From Allorhodopirellula heiligendammensis (GTDB taxonomy: Bacteria > Planctomycetota > Planctomycetia > Pirellulales > Pirellulaceae), in contig NZ_SJPU01000005.1 in assembly GCF_007860105.1 (NCBI RefSeq), forward strand, positions 62,001-126,000: DNA of 64,000 bases. Direction: 5' to 3'. Of this stretch, positions 14,195-23,995 are shown piece by piece (the first letter of the stretch is position 1; every line of letters starts with the position of its first letter). The translations under genes and the position numbers were made by a program. Below the pieces are notes generated by a model. It was not told where the DNA came from. It ran no database searches and saw nothing but the letters and a program-made list of their open reading frames with translations.

Positions 14195-15583
14195 TTACTG
14201 CAATGCGACGGGTTTACCATCAACAACACCGGAGACTAGCTGGATCGACGGTTTGCCATTGCTGCCACCGTCAAATTTCACGTCAACGAGTTCTATGTCG
14301 ATAGGCTTTGTTGCGTCGTCCTCGGATTCGTTCGCGAGGACTGCAGGGCTGTGATCACTCGGTAGTTCGAGCAGCAAACGCATCATTTCTTCAGCCGCAC
14401 CGTCTGCCACAGTTTGGATCATCTCACGATCGGTTTCGTCACCGAATTCATAGGTGACCGCAGTGACACCGAGCGTGTTGTTGACCCAAGCTTTGCTGGT
14501 GCTGCGGTGGGCATTGTGGTTGTCATCCACGCTGACTTCGTAGCTAGGGAATCGGTTTTGAATGGATGAGAACCATTGTTGCGTGAATCCGGCTGGAAAG
14601 ATATTCGGGTTCGGTGCGGGAATGTAAAAGATATCGTTGTAGGTACTGTGAAAATCGACGAACAGACACAGACGACGGTCACCCGAGCGCCGACACTGCA
14701 ACAATCGATCGCGGACCGCTCGAGTTTCAGGCTGGGTGAAGTGAGCCCAATCGCGGTTCAGGTCCACACCGTTGGCATTGGTGCGCCAATGGCCCTGATG
14801 CACCCCGTCGGGATTGACCGTGGGCACGACCAGAGCGGCGAATCGCTTGCGAAACCGCTGGGCCAGGTCGGAAGATCCGGCGATGGTGTCGACAAAGTTC
14901 AGCATTCCAATCGCGCCTGTCACTTCCGGTGGATGCTGACGCGCAATGATGTAAACGTAGTTCGGTTCGTCGCATTCAGTAATCGTCAGTTGCTCGACAG
15001 GCCGGCCTTGAACGGACTGACCGATCTCTTGTCGCTCAACGTAGGGCAAACGTGTGAGCTGTTCGGACCACAGCGAGACCTCGTCTGTGCCGAGTAATTC
15101 TTGTCCGGCAATCCAAAGCGGTTTTGAATCGACGGGAACCTCCAGTTCCACATCCTGGCCGTTGTCGCTGGTCTCTGCGATCAAATCCGCTGCCGATTGC
15201 CAGTTCTCGCCGTCACGGCTGATCTTGGGCTCGTAGCGGTGCGAGCCATTGACGTAGTGCAGGAGAATGCGAATGGTTTTCGGATTCTGAGACTGAACCT
15301 GAAAAGCGTACCAGGCGCTATCATTGATCGGAGTCGATTCAGGCGCGATCGTGACAGTGAAGGTGTCATCACTGATCTGCAAGCAATCTTTCATTCGCCC
15401 ACCCGGAAAATCGCTGGTGATCGAAACATCACCATTGTGACTTTCAAATGCGGTGTCCCCCCGTTGCAGTCGGGGTTCGCCGCTAGCGGTCTCGGCAATG
15501 ATCGCCGCCATGAAAATCGCTACTGATGTAGTGATTGCGCGGACGATGCAGGAATATCGGCGACTGGATCTCATGCTTGGCAC
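14195..15583 (-). CDS. Secreted M14-family zinc carboxypeptidase
   Basis: A 462-residue protein. It has an N-terminal signal sequence (about residues 11-35), then a beta-sandwich-like domain (about 36-180), then an M14 peptidase domain. Zinc ligands are visible as RQHPPE (His217, Glu220) and the FHST motif (His312). NPDGVHQGHWRTNANGVDLN carries the substrate-binding arginine/asparagine residues, and TYEFGDE supplies the probable catalytic glutamate (Glu379). The order of domains resembles M14 proteins of the AGBL/CCP type, which carry a beta domain before the catalytic domain. The likely substrate is a peptide outside the cytoplasm. It ends just beside the nrdB relic. Confidence 0.9.
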   Translation of the reverse strand: MPSMRSSRRYSCIVRAITTSVAIFMAAIIAETASGEPRLQRGDTAFESHNGDVSITSDFPGGRMKDCLQISDDTFTVTIAPESTPINDSAWYAFQVQSQNPKTIRILLHYVNGSHRYEPKISRDGENWQSAADLIAETSDNGQDVELEVPVDSKPLWIAGQELLGTDEVSLWSEQLTRLPYVERQEIGQSVQGRPVEQLTITECDEPNYVYIIARQHPPEVTGAIGMLNFVDTIAGSSDLAQRFRKRFAALVVPTVNPDGVHQGHWRTNANGVDLNRDWAHFTQPETRAVRDRLLQCRRSGDRRLCLFVDFHSTYNDIFYIPAPNPNIFPAGFTQQWFSSIQNRFPSYEVSVDDNHNAHRSTSKAWVNNTLGVTAVTYEFGDETDREMIQTVADGAAEEMMRLLLELPSDHSPAVLANESEDDATKPIDIELVDVKFDGGSNGKPSIQLVSGVVDGKPVALQ

Positions 15584-16131
15584 TCCTTGACCGTGATTGT
15601 CAGTTCAAGAATGGGCCAGCGCTACCGACCCAATCGTGATTTCTGCGCATTGGTTTTTGCGTCAAGTCTGCCTCGGTGGGGAACCGATGACCTGATGCAA
15701 TCATGCATCCTCAGGCGATCCATAACAGATCGACCTGAGAACAAACCGACCACAGGCGGGGCCAGCTCATCGGAGCTGGGTTGGGTCGGTTAGACATGGA
15801 CACACCAATGCTCCTCCCAGAGCGGTGATGTGACCAGTTCAACCCTAGCATGAGGCAATTACGAGGTCAAGATAAATCTGAGCGTTGCTTTTCGGGGGGG
15901 GCTGGCCCGGCCGCGTAGAAACTTAAAACAAGAGTAGCCAAGAAAAACCGGGCATGTCGCTACCCTCACTGCCAAATTCACCCACGTTTTCGACACCTTC
16001 GATTGTTGTGGGACCGGACGTCACCAATAACCGTGTGGTGTGTTTCAGGCTGACGGGTGTGCGATGGCAGTCGGTTGATTGAGACGCACATGGATTCGAC
16101 CACATCGTCGGTTTGCGGCAATTCAGGAGAG
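15584..16131. other. Gene-poor spacer
   Basis: About 550 bp with no supported gene. It contains an eight-G run near 15894-15901. The short text CAAGATAAATC near 15869 also occurs near 17868 in a similar context (GAGRTCAAGATAAATC). No tRNA, terminator or promoter could be recognised with confidence. Confidence 0.4.
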
Positions 16132-16263
16132 TCAGCTCGGTGGCTGCGCAATCAAGATGATATCCGCGTTGACCATCGTGGTTTCCGCACCAAATATCGT
16201 CGCCACCGTCATGGCGACGACAGCGGCGATGATCCGAAGTGGGCGTGAGATTTTGGAGTTCAT
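16132..16263 (-). CDS. Possible small secreted peptide
   Basis: A 43-codon frame starting at ATG. The N-terminus has signal-peptide character (basic start MNSKISRPLR, then IIAAVVAMTVATIFGA). It lies 27 bp downstream of the Gfo/Idh/MocA gene on the same strand. No ribosome binding site is evident and the mature part would be very short (about 20 residues). It could be the surviving 5' end of a decayed secreted-protein gene. Confidence 0.33.
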   Translation of the reverse strand: MNSKISRPLRIIAAVVAMTVATIFGAETTMVNADIILIAQPPS

Positions 16264-16290
16264 CAAACGGATGTGTACTGGTAGGTTCCG

Positions 16291-17646
16291 CTAAGAAGCA
16301 TTTCCAGGATGTTGATAGGGGGCTCGGTAGGGACGTTTCAATCTCTCCGTTGCTTCCTCGTCACCGGGGATGGTATGCGTTTGGGGATCAAAAGCTAGGG
16401 TCCGGCCGAGCTGCATGGCGTTGTTGGCCAGAATGCACGAGGCGCTGCTGATGTGCCCTTGCTCGATATCCGCGATGGGTTTACTGCGGTTGTCGATCGC
16501 ATTGAGAAAGTCGCGCAGGTGGCCACGGATGGCGGATGCCACGTGCAACTCCATTTTCCAATCCTTGACATCGGATTGATCACTCGGATACTCGTCGAGC
16601 TCGATCAGGGGCGTGCCGCTGAGTTTCTTCCCACCACCGTGCGGTTCGAAATCGTATCCGTTAACGCTGAGTTTGAGCGTTCCTTTGTCGCCATAGATGA
16701 CAGCGGCCCAGGGATACTTGGGATCCGGGGGACTGCCCCAGCTGCGGTGTGTCCAGACCACGTCGAGGTCATCGAAATCAAACGTGGCCGTTTGGGTGTC
16801 GGTGATGTTCGCGATCGATTTTGTTTGGACCTCGATCCCGCCCACGCTGCTGATTCGCTGTGGCCAACCCAGATCGAGTTGCCAGCGGACCAGGTCGAGC
16901 ATGTGAACGCACATGTCACCGACAATCCCGTTGCCGTATTCCATAAACGCTCGCCAGGAGCGTGGATGGATCAGCTTGTTGTAGTCGCGTAGCGGTGCCG
17001 GGCCGGTCCACGCATCAAAATCAAGGTTGGCAGGCGGTTCGCTGGTCGGCGGATTGGAATTGGCGCGCATATGGTAGTAGCAGCAGACTTCGGCAAAAGC
17101 GATGTTACCGAGCAGACCCTCGTCGACCACCCGTTCTTTGGCTTCGATCAAGTGCGGTGTGCTCCGCCGCTGCGTTCCGACTTGGACGACCCGGTTGTTC
17201 GCCCGTGCCGCATCGAGCATCGCTTTGCTTTCGAGTACATCCACTCCCGTCGGCTTTTGCACCCACACGTCCGCACCCGATTTCACCGCCGCGATCATGG
17301 CGAGCGCATGCCAATGATCCGGCGTGGCAACCATGACAATATCGAGATCTTGCTCGGCCAGCATCTCGTCAAAGCGAGCATAGGTTCGCGGTCGCTTGCC
17401 AGACTTCTGCCGTGACTGCATGAGATCGGCGCACTCGTCAAGCATATCGGAATCGACGTCGCACAGGGAAACGACTTCGACGGGCTCGATGTTGATCAGT
17501 TGCAGCAGATCACATTTTCCGTACCATCCACAGCCGATCAATCCAACTCGGCGAGGTGTGGAGGTTTCCGCTGCATAGGCGCCGCCGGCGAGCGTTGCAG
17601 CGGTGGTAGCGAGCGTGGATCCGGTTAAGAACGTGCGTCTGTCCAT
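16291..17646 (-). CDS. Gfo/Idh/MocA-family oxidoreductase with Tat signal
   Basis: The ATG at 17646 is preferred because it gives MDRRTFLTGSTLATTAATLA, a classic twin-arginine signal, and a 451-residue protein; the frame is open 54 nt farther upstream. The Rossmann domain starts with RVGLIGCGWYG. The dinucleotide-binding/active-site region reads VATPDHWHALAM and VWVQKPTG, so the usual E-K-P lysine is kept with Q in place of E. The C-terminal half is a GFO/IDH beta-sheet domain with NGIVGDMCVHMLDLVRW. It probably oxidises or isomerises a sugar or cyclitol outside the cytoplasm. It lies downstream of the dehydratase/lyase genes on the same strand, with a 239 bp gap to the lyase gene. Confidence 0.92.
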   Translation of the reverse strand: MDRRTFLTGSTLATTAATLAGGAYAAETSTPRRVGLIGCGWYGKCDLLQLINIEPVEVVSLCDVDSDMLDECADLMQSRQKSGKRPRTYARFDEMLAEQDLDIVMVATPDHWHALAMIAAVKSGADVWVQKPTGVDVLESKAMLDAARANNRVVQVGTQRRSTPHLIEAKERVVDEGLLGNIAFAEVCCYYHMRANSNPPTSEPPANLDFDAWTGPAPLRDYNKLIHPRSWRAFMEYGNGIVGDMCVHMLDLVRWQLDLGWPQRISSVGGIEVQTKSIANITDTQTATFDFDDLDVVWTHRSWGSPPDPKYPWAAVIYGDKGTLKLSVNGYDFEPHGGGKKLSGTPLIELDEYPSDQSDVKDWKMELHVASAIRGHLRDFLNAIDNRSKPIADIEQGHISSASCILANNAMQLGRTLAFDPQTHTIPGDEEATERLKRPYRAPYQHPGNAS

Positions 17647-17885
17647 GGGAAGCCTGTATCGCGAATTCGAGGAATGAAGGTGGGCCCGCAGTGAGGTCAC
17701 TGCGTGGTCTTCATTCTAACAACAATGAGATGCGAGTTCTGCGATCGTAGCCAGACGGCTCTGCTCCTCTGAGTGGGCGAGTCTCCACACGAGCGTCGTC
17801 AACGACGGGGGAGCCGACTTCGGATCTCACCCGAAATCCGCCGCAGCCGGCGATGATCGTGAGATCAAGATAAATCGGATGCATG

Positions 17886-18818
17886 CTACTGGGGGCAGGA
17901 AACTGCTTGGGTCAACATCTCCAGAAGTCGATCCACTTCATGGCGAGTTTCCACGTCGAGAGCCCAAGCATTCGGTTCGCGGCGGCGATCGGTTGTGAAC
18001 AGACCTCGTTTCACCAGAATGTACTTTTCGATGGCCAAGAACCCATCGAGCCCCGCTTGAAGTTGCAAGGCCACGATCGCACAGATGGGGAAGTAGATTC
18101 GGTAGGCAGTCTCGTCATCGCCGGCTTTCAACGCATTCCATAAAGCGACAATCCCGTCGAGCAGATCGGCGCCGGGCATGGTGCCGACGACGCCGCGGCG
18201 ATATGCATCGATCAGTAGGATGCCGCCCGATCCGTCGAACATATTGGCACGACCGCCGCTCGCGTCACGAAGGTCGGATAGGTTGGGTCCGATGGGCGCT
18301 CCTTCCGGTTTAAAAAGGATCTTCTGTGGTCCGTATTGATCGAGCAGACGAACGTAGAATTCCGTTGGGATCGCAGCGCCGACGTACGACGAGGCATCTT
18401 GAACAATGAGCGGAACGGGTACGGCATCGGCCAGTATCCTGAAGTAGTCTTGAAGTGCTGCTAAGGGCAACCGTGTGGTGACGGGAGGAATTGCCATCAG
18501 GGCGTCGCAGCCAGCTTCCACGGCCGCGTTCGCAAAGTAAACGGCCTGTTTGACACTCTCCGCACCGACGCTCGCGACAACCGCACCACGACCGGCCGCC
18601 ATTTCCACGATGAGTTGATTGAGATCAACTCGCTCGGCCGATGTGAGTCGTAGAATTTCTGAAACCATGGCAGAGCAAACACCGTTGCTACCAAGCTGGA
18701 ACGCCCAGTCGATTTGGCGTTGAAGGCTGTCGCGATCAATCTCATCATGGGCATCAAACGGAGTGCTCAGCACAGGAAATACACCTTCCATGCTGGGTTT
18801 CATCGTCGTAGTCGACAT
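17886..18818 (-). CDS. Dihydrodipicolinate synthase / KDG-aldolase family lyase
   Basis: A 310-residue TIM-barrel protein of the DapA/N-acetylneuraminate lyase superfamily. The N-terminal GVFPVLSTPF strand, the GSNGVCSAMVSEILRLT loop (the place of GTTGE in DapA), and ILFKPEGAP carrying the Schiff-base lysine (Lys170) are all visible. The DapA tyrosine motif is replaced by IVQDASSY, so true dihydrodipicolinate synthase activity is unlikely. Together with the dehydratase two genes upstream, a retro-aldol cleavage of a 2-keto-3-deoxy sugar acid is the most reasonable role (inference). It follows the ceramidase-like gene by 45 bp, so co-transcription is likely. Confidence 0.9.
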   Translation of the reverse strand: MSTTTMKPSMEGVFPVLSTPFDAHDEIDRDSLQRQIDWAFQLGSNGVCSAMVSEILRLTSAERVDLNQLIVEMAAGRGAVVASVGAESVKQAVYFANAAVEAGCDALMAIPPVTTRLPLAALQDYFRILADAVPVPLIVQDASSYVGAAIPTEFYVRLLDQYGPQKILFKPEGAPIGPNLSDLRDASGGRANMFDGSGGILLIDAYRRGVVGTMPGADLLDGIVALWNALKAGDDETAYRIYFPICAIVALQLQAGLDGFLAIEKYILVKRGLFTTDRRREPNAWALDVETRHEVDRLLEMLTQAVSCPQ

Positions 18819-18863
18819 GCTTTCTCGTCGGTTATGAGGACATAATTGGAGGATGGCGGCGAT

Positions 18864-20279
18864 TCAATTGAGAAGTTTTTCGATGGCATCGCACATCGCC
18901 TCGCCGGTTCGTTCGAGGCAGCCACGATCGAACGGCGTTTGCCAGACAGGATAAGTATCGACATCGTATAAATCGGCTGGCGGCAGGTAGCCGACTGTAC
19001 CGTTGACAATGTTCATGCAGATGACGGTGAGATCGGCAAAGCGGTGTCGTAGTTCCTGCTGCACCTGTGAGTAGGCTTCACCTGCACAACCGACAATGAC
19101 AGCGTCGCCGACTCTCCACGCATACACGGGAAGTGGAAACGATGAACCATCGCCGAGCCACCGCCGGATATCTCGTTTCCGTCGCAGACGCTCTTCCAAT
19201 GCCCGGTCATCGCAAGCGATGCGCTGCTGTTCGAGGGCCTCCGCTGATGGCCACTCTTTGAGTTTCAGATCCACGGTCACTTCGATGGCCTGCAATGCTG
19301 GCGAGATCTCGTGGGGTTGATATTTCCAAAGTGCCAGCGGTGCTCCAGATTCCATCACGCCCTCGAAGCACAGATGATTTCCGACCGGATCCATGTCGTT
19401 AAGAGTTGCCAAAGCAGCATGCCCCAGTTGTTTTCCATGACGGTCGGCCACTTCGACATCGCCAACGTATTGGTGCTTGGGCGCGAGCTCTCCCGACATC
19501 CCTTGAAGAAAGAACGCGATCGCGCCGGTTGCCTCCTCGACCGTCTCCCGCATGGCCCCGATATAGTCCGGGGAGATCGCCGTGTTTGCCCAAGCTAGTG
19601 TGGTGGGGTGACAGGCGTAGTTGACCAACGTTGCTCGCACCGTTCCCGCTGGATCGGTGATGCGTCCCACTACCAATGTATCGTCAGCAGCGACAGCTGG
19701 ATTGTAACCGCAGATCATGCGGTTTGAGGTTGGATGAGGATCAGGGAAGTCGCGTGCGACCGCGAGTCCACAATGCCCCCTGTGCCAATCCAGGACGGAC
19801 TCGTCAGCGGTCGTTAACGCGTGCTTGATGGCACTGACGGCGGCTTGATAGATGAGCTCATACCACGGTCCGAGCAGTTCACTGCCCGGTAGGGAAGGAT
19901 CGGGCTCCATCAAAGGCGGCGACGCGTGCGTATGACTCAAGGCAAAAATCAGGTGGGACGATGCAAGCTTGACCTCGTCGAGTAGCCGTTTCTGAAACCG
20001 GCGAAACGAGTTCATCTCGCGCCACCAGCCCAGGTCTGCATCGATCAGAACGAGAGGATCACCACCCGCTGAAGTCGCAATCGTTAGCGCGGTGAGCGAC
20101 AAGGAACGGTGAATCGATTCGGCAGTCTCATGTGTCGCGGCACCCCAGTTTCGTGAGTAGATACCGACCGGTGGCGTGATGTCCTCACGGGCAATTCCGA
20201 TGCGACCTCGAAACGAACTATGTCGCTGGGCAGATGGAGGTGGGGCAAATGGAGGCTGGGCGGGTGAATATTGATTCAT
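18864..20279 (-). CDS. Neutral/alkaline ceramidase-like protein
   Basis: A 471-residue protein without an obvious signal peptide. It resembles the N-terminal domain of neutral/alkaline non-lysosomal ceramidases: GIAREDITPPVGIYSRNWG near residue 28, a VLIDADLGWW strand, the histidine motif ALSHTHASPP, VNYACHPTTLAWAN, and the serine-containing LQGMSGELAP. These histidines and the GxSxE-like turn correspond to zinc-site and nucleophile regions of the family. Such proteins are frequent in planctomycete carbohydrate loci, where the true substrate is often unknown. Flanking genes (sugar-acid dehydratase upstream, aldolase downstream) suggest a hydrolase for an ester or amide of a carbohydrate rather than ceramide. 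Confidence 0.8.
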   Translation of the reverse strand: MNQYSPAQPPFAPPPSAQRHSSFRGRIGIAREDITPPVGIYSRNWGAATHETAESIHRSLSLTALTIATSAGGDPLVLIDADLGWWREMNSFRRFQKRLLDEVKLASSHLIFALSHTHASPPLMEPDPSLPGSELLGPWYELIYQAAVSAIKHALTTADESVLDWHRGHCGLAVARDFPDPHPTSNRMICGYNPAVAADDTLVVGRITDPAGTVRATLVNYACHPTTLAWANTAISPDYIGAMRETVEEATGAIAFFLQGMSGELAPKHQYVGDVEVADRHGKQLGHAALATLNDMDPVGNHLCFEGVMESGAPLALWKYQPHEISPALQAIEVTVDLKLKEWPSAEALEQQRIACDDRALEERLRRKRDIRRWLGDGSSFPLPVYAWRVGDAVIVGCAGEAYSQVQQELRHRFADLTVICMNIVNGTVGYLPPADLYDVDTYPVWQTPFDRGCLERTGEAMCDAIEKLLN

Positions 20280-20377
20280 GGTGTCTGAGCAGTCTGAGTT
20301 AAACTTACGCTGAGATAAAACAGAGTTTGGCGACTCCGATCACTCGTCATCGACGTGAACAATTGCGTTACCGTCTC

Positions 20378-21556
20378 CTACCAATCGCCCACACTGCCGT
20401 CTCGATAGAAGACCCGTTGCGCAATCTCCTGCTCAAACGGGTGTTTTTTCACTTCGTCCTCGTTGATTGAGATCCCCAACCCAGGCCTCGTGTTCGCGGA
20501 GACAGTGCGGTTTTTTTTGTCGATGGTGAATCCTTCTTCGACGATATCATCGCGCCACGGGACGTCGTTGTGGACGGACTCGCAGATGATGTAGCTCGGC
20601 TGTGAGAACCCGAACTCCAGCGATGCCGCTGTGCTGACGGGTCCCTGCGGATTGTGAGGGGCGAGGGCGATTCGATAGGCATCGGCGAGCGCGGCGATGC
20701 GTCGAGCTTCGGTGAATCCCCCACAGTGTGTCAGGTCAAGCTGGCAGATCTCGCAGCCTCGGGCGACGAAGAGGTCACGAAACGCCGCTAGATGCGTCAG
20801 CCGTTCTCCCGCTGCGATGGGCGTGGCGATCGCTGCATTGATGGCTGCCAGTCCTGCAATGCTCTCTGGCCAACAGGGTTCTTCTAGGAAGTAGAGTCCG
20901 TACTGATCGAGAGCTTTTGCGAACTGCATACCCATCGCTGGTGAAGGTCGCGCGTGACAGTCCACCATGATGTCGATGTCCGCTCCTACCGCCTCACGCA
21001 TCGCAGCGACACAGGCATCGGCAGCCTTGATCGGCCCGAGGCCCTCGATCGGCATGGTAGGTGGCACCGCCATGGATTTAAACGCAGAGAATCCATCTTC
21101 AACGGCTTGTTGGGCCAAATCCGCGAACTGTTTCGCATTGTCGACGGGCGTCTCATAAAAACTCTCGAGATCGCCACCGCCGAGATGACAATACAAACGG
21201 ATCGAATCTCGAACGCTGCCGCCCCACAATTTATGACACGGCACTCCGTACGCCTTGCCAACGATATCCCACAAGGCAAGATCGATCCCGGCAATCGCCG
21301 TTGATCTCGTCACACCACTGCCGTGCCAGAAGTGCTGCCGCCACATCATCTGCCATAGGTGCTCGACACATGTTGGGTCCTCGCCAATAAGGAGAGGCGC
21401 CAGATCTTCAATTGCGCCGACGACGCCGCGAGTATGCCATTCCAGCGTCGCTTCACCCCAGCCATAGAGTCCTGGTTGGTCGGTGAGCACTTTGACGAAT
21501 ATCCAGTTCCGCATGCGGGCGTGACAGACATGCGTTTGGATCGCTGTGATTTTCAT
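20378..21556 (-). CDS. Enolase-superfamily sugar-acid dehydratase (galactonate dehydratase-like)
   Basis: The start at 21556 ([10 protein letters not shown]) gives 392 residues and fits the family's N-terminal strand; an 18-codon upstream extension is open but unlikely. Metal ligands and catalytic residues of the mandelate racemase/galactonate dehydratase group are present: VDCHAR (Asp199, His201), LEEPCWPE (Glu225), AGERL (Glu251) and APHNPQGP (His301). The [20 protein letters not shown] segment closely follows the DgoD pattern. The reaction is expected to be Mg2+-dependent dehydration of an aldonic or uronic acid to a 2-keto-3-deoxy acid. It is the first gene of the minus-strand operon and shares a 129 bp promoter region with the divergent GntR gene. 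Confidence 0.92.
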   Translation of the reverse strand: MKITAIQTHVCHARMRNWIFVKVLTDQPGLYGWGEATLEWHTRGVVGAIEDLAPLLIGEDPTCVEHLWQMMWRQHFWHGSGVTRSTAIAGIDLALWDIVGKAYGVPCHKLWGGSVRDSIRLYCHLGGGDLESFYETPVDNAKQFADLAQQAVEDGFSAFKSMAVPPTMPIEGLGPIKAADACVAAMREAVGADIDIMVDCHARPSPAMGMQFAKALDQYGLYFLEEPCWPESIAGLAAINAAIATPIAAGERLTHLAAFRDLFVARGCEICQLDLTHCGGFTEARRIAALADAYRIALAPHNPQGPVSTAASLEFGFSQPSYIICESVHNDVPWRDDIVEEGFTIDKKNRTVSANTRPGLGISINEDEVKKHPFEQEIAQRVFYRDGSVGDW

Positions 21557-21632
21557 TGCTGCTGCCAGTTTCTGCTGTGACGGGATGTGCCGCGCGAGTG
21601 GTACGAACAATCAGCCGCACGATATTTATTTG

Positions 21633-21676
21633 ACTTTGTCGCCAAAGTACTTGTTTTTGTCGCCGAAGACAAGTAC
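21633..21676. promoter_or_regulatory. Candidate operator for the divergent GntR regulator
   Basis: Two palindromes lie in the 129 bp between the divergent start codons: ACTTTG-TCGC-CAAAGT (21633-21648) and TTGTC-GCCGAA-GACAA (21657-21672). The core TTTGTCGCCRAAG is a direct repeat shared by both. GTACTTGT (21647-21654) and ACAAGTAC (21669-21676) form a further inverted repeat. The TTGTC-N6-GACAA form resembles FCD-type GntR operators. The site ends 9 bp before the regulator's ATG, which suits autoregulation. Confidence 0.65.
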
Positions 21677-21685
21677 GCTGTCGAC

Positions 21686-22543
21686 ATGTCAATCACCTCC
21701 TACATCAAGAATGACCTCGCGGCGCAGCTGAGATCGGGGTGGGAATCGCCGGTTCAGCTGACCCTGGATTCACTCGCGGGCCACTACAAGGTCAGCTTGA
21801 CGCCTGTTCGAGCTGCGGTGGCAGAATTGATTGAGGAAGGGTTGCTGGAGAAAGGTGAAAACAATCGCCTGGCAGTCGCGTGCTCGAGCGGCAAGCGTCC
21901 TGGCGGCCATCGCGAGCACCCTTCGCCCGAGCCGCCGCGGGACCCGTATGACGTCATTGCCAACGACCTAGTGCAGCTCAGTCTGGGCGGCGAACCGGTT
22001 TATTTGCGTGAGGAAGTGACGGCTGAGAAGTACGGCATTAGCCGCTCGGCGATCCGTAACATCCTGCATCGACTCGCTGGTGAAGGCGTGCTCGATCACA
22101 TTCCTCGGCGCGGTTGGCGCCTGCGTCCGTTTCGCCATGACGATCTCCTGGCTTTTATCGAAGTGCGTGAGGCGTTGGAGCTGAAGGCATTGGAGTTGGC
22201 TCGGCCCAAGCTTGACACCGGAGAACTGGAACGCCTGCTCGAACTGAATGCGGCACCCACGTCGGCCGGCGGCGAACTCTGTGTGAATGAGTCCTTGCAC
22301 GAATACCTCATCGTCACGGCGGGCAATACCTATATTCAAGATTTCTTCGATCGTCAGGGGCGATATTACAAGCTGTTGTTTGTATGGGAGGATCGAAATC
22401 GTGCCGTGGCAATTGAGACGATGCGTCAGCACCGGGAGATTCTGACCGCTCTCCTGACGAGAAACTGGTCAGCGGCAAGGAAATCACTGTCGCATCATAT
22501 TCGAGACAATCACCCGGTCCTCTCCGGCGAGCGAAAGTCATGA
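21686..22543 (+). CDS. GntR-family regulator with two winged-helix domains and an FCD-like domain
   Basis: The ATG at 21686 ([11 protein letters not shown]) gives 285 residues; an upstream extension is open but would run over the palindromes. Residues 1-65 look like one GntR winged helix ([20 protein letters not shown] then LIEEGLLE). Residues 88-148 form a second ([20 protein letters not shown] then [18 protein letters not shown]). The remainder (about 150-280) is alpha-helical with [15 protein letters not shown] and a late His-rich segment (HREIL...SHHIRDNH), as in FCD effector domains that bind carboxylates with a metal. It probably controls the divergent dehydratase operon in response to a sugar acid. 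Normal family members have only one DNA-binding domain. Confidence 0.88.
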   Translation: MSITSYIKNDLAAQLRSGWESPVQLTLDSLAGHYKVSLTPVRAAVAELIEEGLLEKGENNRLAVACSSGKRPGGHREHPSPEPPRDPYDVIANDLVQLSLGGEPVYLREEVTAEKYGISRSAIRNILHRLAGEGVLDHIPRRGWRLRPFRHDDLLAFIEVREALELKALELARPKLDTGELERLLELNAAPTSAGGELCVNESLHEYLIVTAGNTYIQDFFDRQGRYYKLLFVWEDRNRAVAIETMRQHREILTALLTRNWSAARKSLSHHIRDNHPVLSGERKS

Positions 22544-22677
22544 TCGACTCATTTCCGCGATGTCCACTTATGAGATTGTCGAAAGACACACCGATTGTCA
22601 TCGCAGCGGCGAAGCGCTATTGGCAAAAAACGCAATCCCACATCCATTCCTTTCCTGTGTTTATGTGAGAAGATCAG

Positions 22678-23778
22678 ATGAAGCGTTGTCTTTCGAAGCG
22701 AAACCACGGTTTTACTCTAGTCGAGCTGTTGGTCGTGATTGCCATTATCGGCGTCTTGGTAGGGCTGTTACTCCCCGCGGTCCAGGCAGCTCGGGAGGCG
22801 GCCCGTCGGATGCAATGCTCTAACAACCTGAAGCAATTGGGGTTGGCGATACAGAACTACCACAGTGCATACAATCAACTCCCCGCCGCAGCCACACATT
22901 TCCAGGGTTATAACAACAACGCAACCTATCCTCAGGTGAGCGGGCTGATGTTTTTAATGCCTTTTATGGAGATGGGTGCATTGCATGATGCCTTCACGCA
23001 GGACGCCAAAAATGCGGCCCCCAACTCCTATCTGTGGGATTCTCCCTCACTACAGGCTGCCGGTCCACAAGCCGCGTTCATCTGTCCGTCAGCGGCGAAT
23101 GGAGATTCGACGGAACTGAATAATATTTCCAAAAGTCTTTATGTGTTTTGTTTGGGAGATGCGATGTGGCACAATGCCAAGTCCGATGCATCTGAAAACA
23201 TGGCCATCGCCAGAATTGATATACGCAGCATGTGGGTCAGTGCTCTGGCCACCAACATGAATGCGAATAAGAGGCGATTTCGTGACATACTCGACGGACT
23301 GAGCCGCACGATTGCGATGAGCGAAGTTGTGGGTGCTCCCCGAGACCTAGCGCTCGTCCGAGGAGACGTTGCAAACTTCAACGGGATGTATGACGGGACA
23401 ACGGCATCTGCAGCACCTTGTCTGACTGTTCCCATGACTCCTGACCGCCTCTCTTACGTCACCCCTGCGGACTGCTGGCGTGGATTGATTCTCGGTGACG
23501 GACGAGCCATTAATAGCCGCTTTACAACAACGCTCTCTCCCAATTCACCATCATGCGCCTATGCTGGCAATAACAATAGTTGGGGTACATTTTCTCCAAC
23601 CAGCCACCATCAAGGCGGCGTGCAGACACTCTTGTTTGATGGGGCGGTTCGATTCGTGACCGACTCGATCGATAGTGGGAATCTCAACAGTTATCAGGTC
23701 AAGTCCGGCAAGAGTCCGTATGGTGTTTGGGGAGCGATGGGATCGCCACAAGGGCAAGAAACAGAGTCGCTCGAATGA
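22678..23778 (+). CDS. DUF1559-family type II secretion pseudopilin-like protein
   Basis: A 366-residue member of the large planctomycete DUF1559 family. The N-terminus carries a prepilin-type cleavage/methylation signal, HGFTLVELLVVIAIIGVLVG (residues 10-29), followed by the typical LLPAVQAAREAARRMQCSNN and LKQLGLAIQNYHSAYNQLP. The C-terminal family signature SHHQGGVQTLLFDGAVRFV (H-x9-DG type) is present. These proteins are exported and thought to form surface or pseudopilus structures; specific roles are unknown. It is 134 bp downstream of the regulator and followed by a lipoprotein gene, a frequent pairing in planctomycetes. Confidence 0.95.
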   Translation: MKRCLSKRNHGFTLVELLVVIAIIGVLVGLLLPAVQAAREAARRMQCSNNLKQLGLAIQNYHSAYNQLPAAATHFQGYNNNATYPQVSGLMFLMPFMEMGALHDAFTQDAKNAAPNSYLWDSPSLQAAGPQAAFICPSAANGDSTELNNISKSLYVFCLGDAMWHNAKSDASENMAIARIDIRSMWVSALATNMNANKRRFRDILDGLSRTIAMSEVVGAPRDLALVRGDVANFNGMYDGTTASAAPCLTVPMTPDRLSYVTPADCWRGLILGDGRAINSRFTTTLSPNSPSCAYAGNNNSWGTFSPTSHHQGGVQTLLFDGAVRFVTDSIDSGNLNSYQVKSGKSPYGVWGAMGSPQGQETESLE

Positions 23779-23995
23779 ATGATACAGGAACCTGATCGTC
23801 GACTCAAGTTGCATCCGTCGATCAGGTCTGACGACACGGATTGGCAGGGCGTTTCAGTTGATTTGTTGCCGTGACGTCCAAATGCCGCGGATCCATTGGT
23901 GGGGTGACCAGTCTTGGCCGAGATCCTCAGCACTGGCGGACGAGATCGCCCAGCCTGCTTTCACACATTTTCCTCCTTAACAATGAATTGCAAAG

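Noticed and set aside
13808..14354. Two plus-strand frames (143 and 169 codons) over the nrdB relic
   Set aside because: They are antisense to recognisable NrdB and M14 peptidase sequence.
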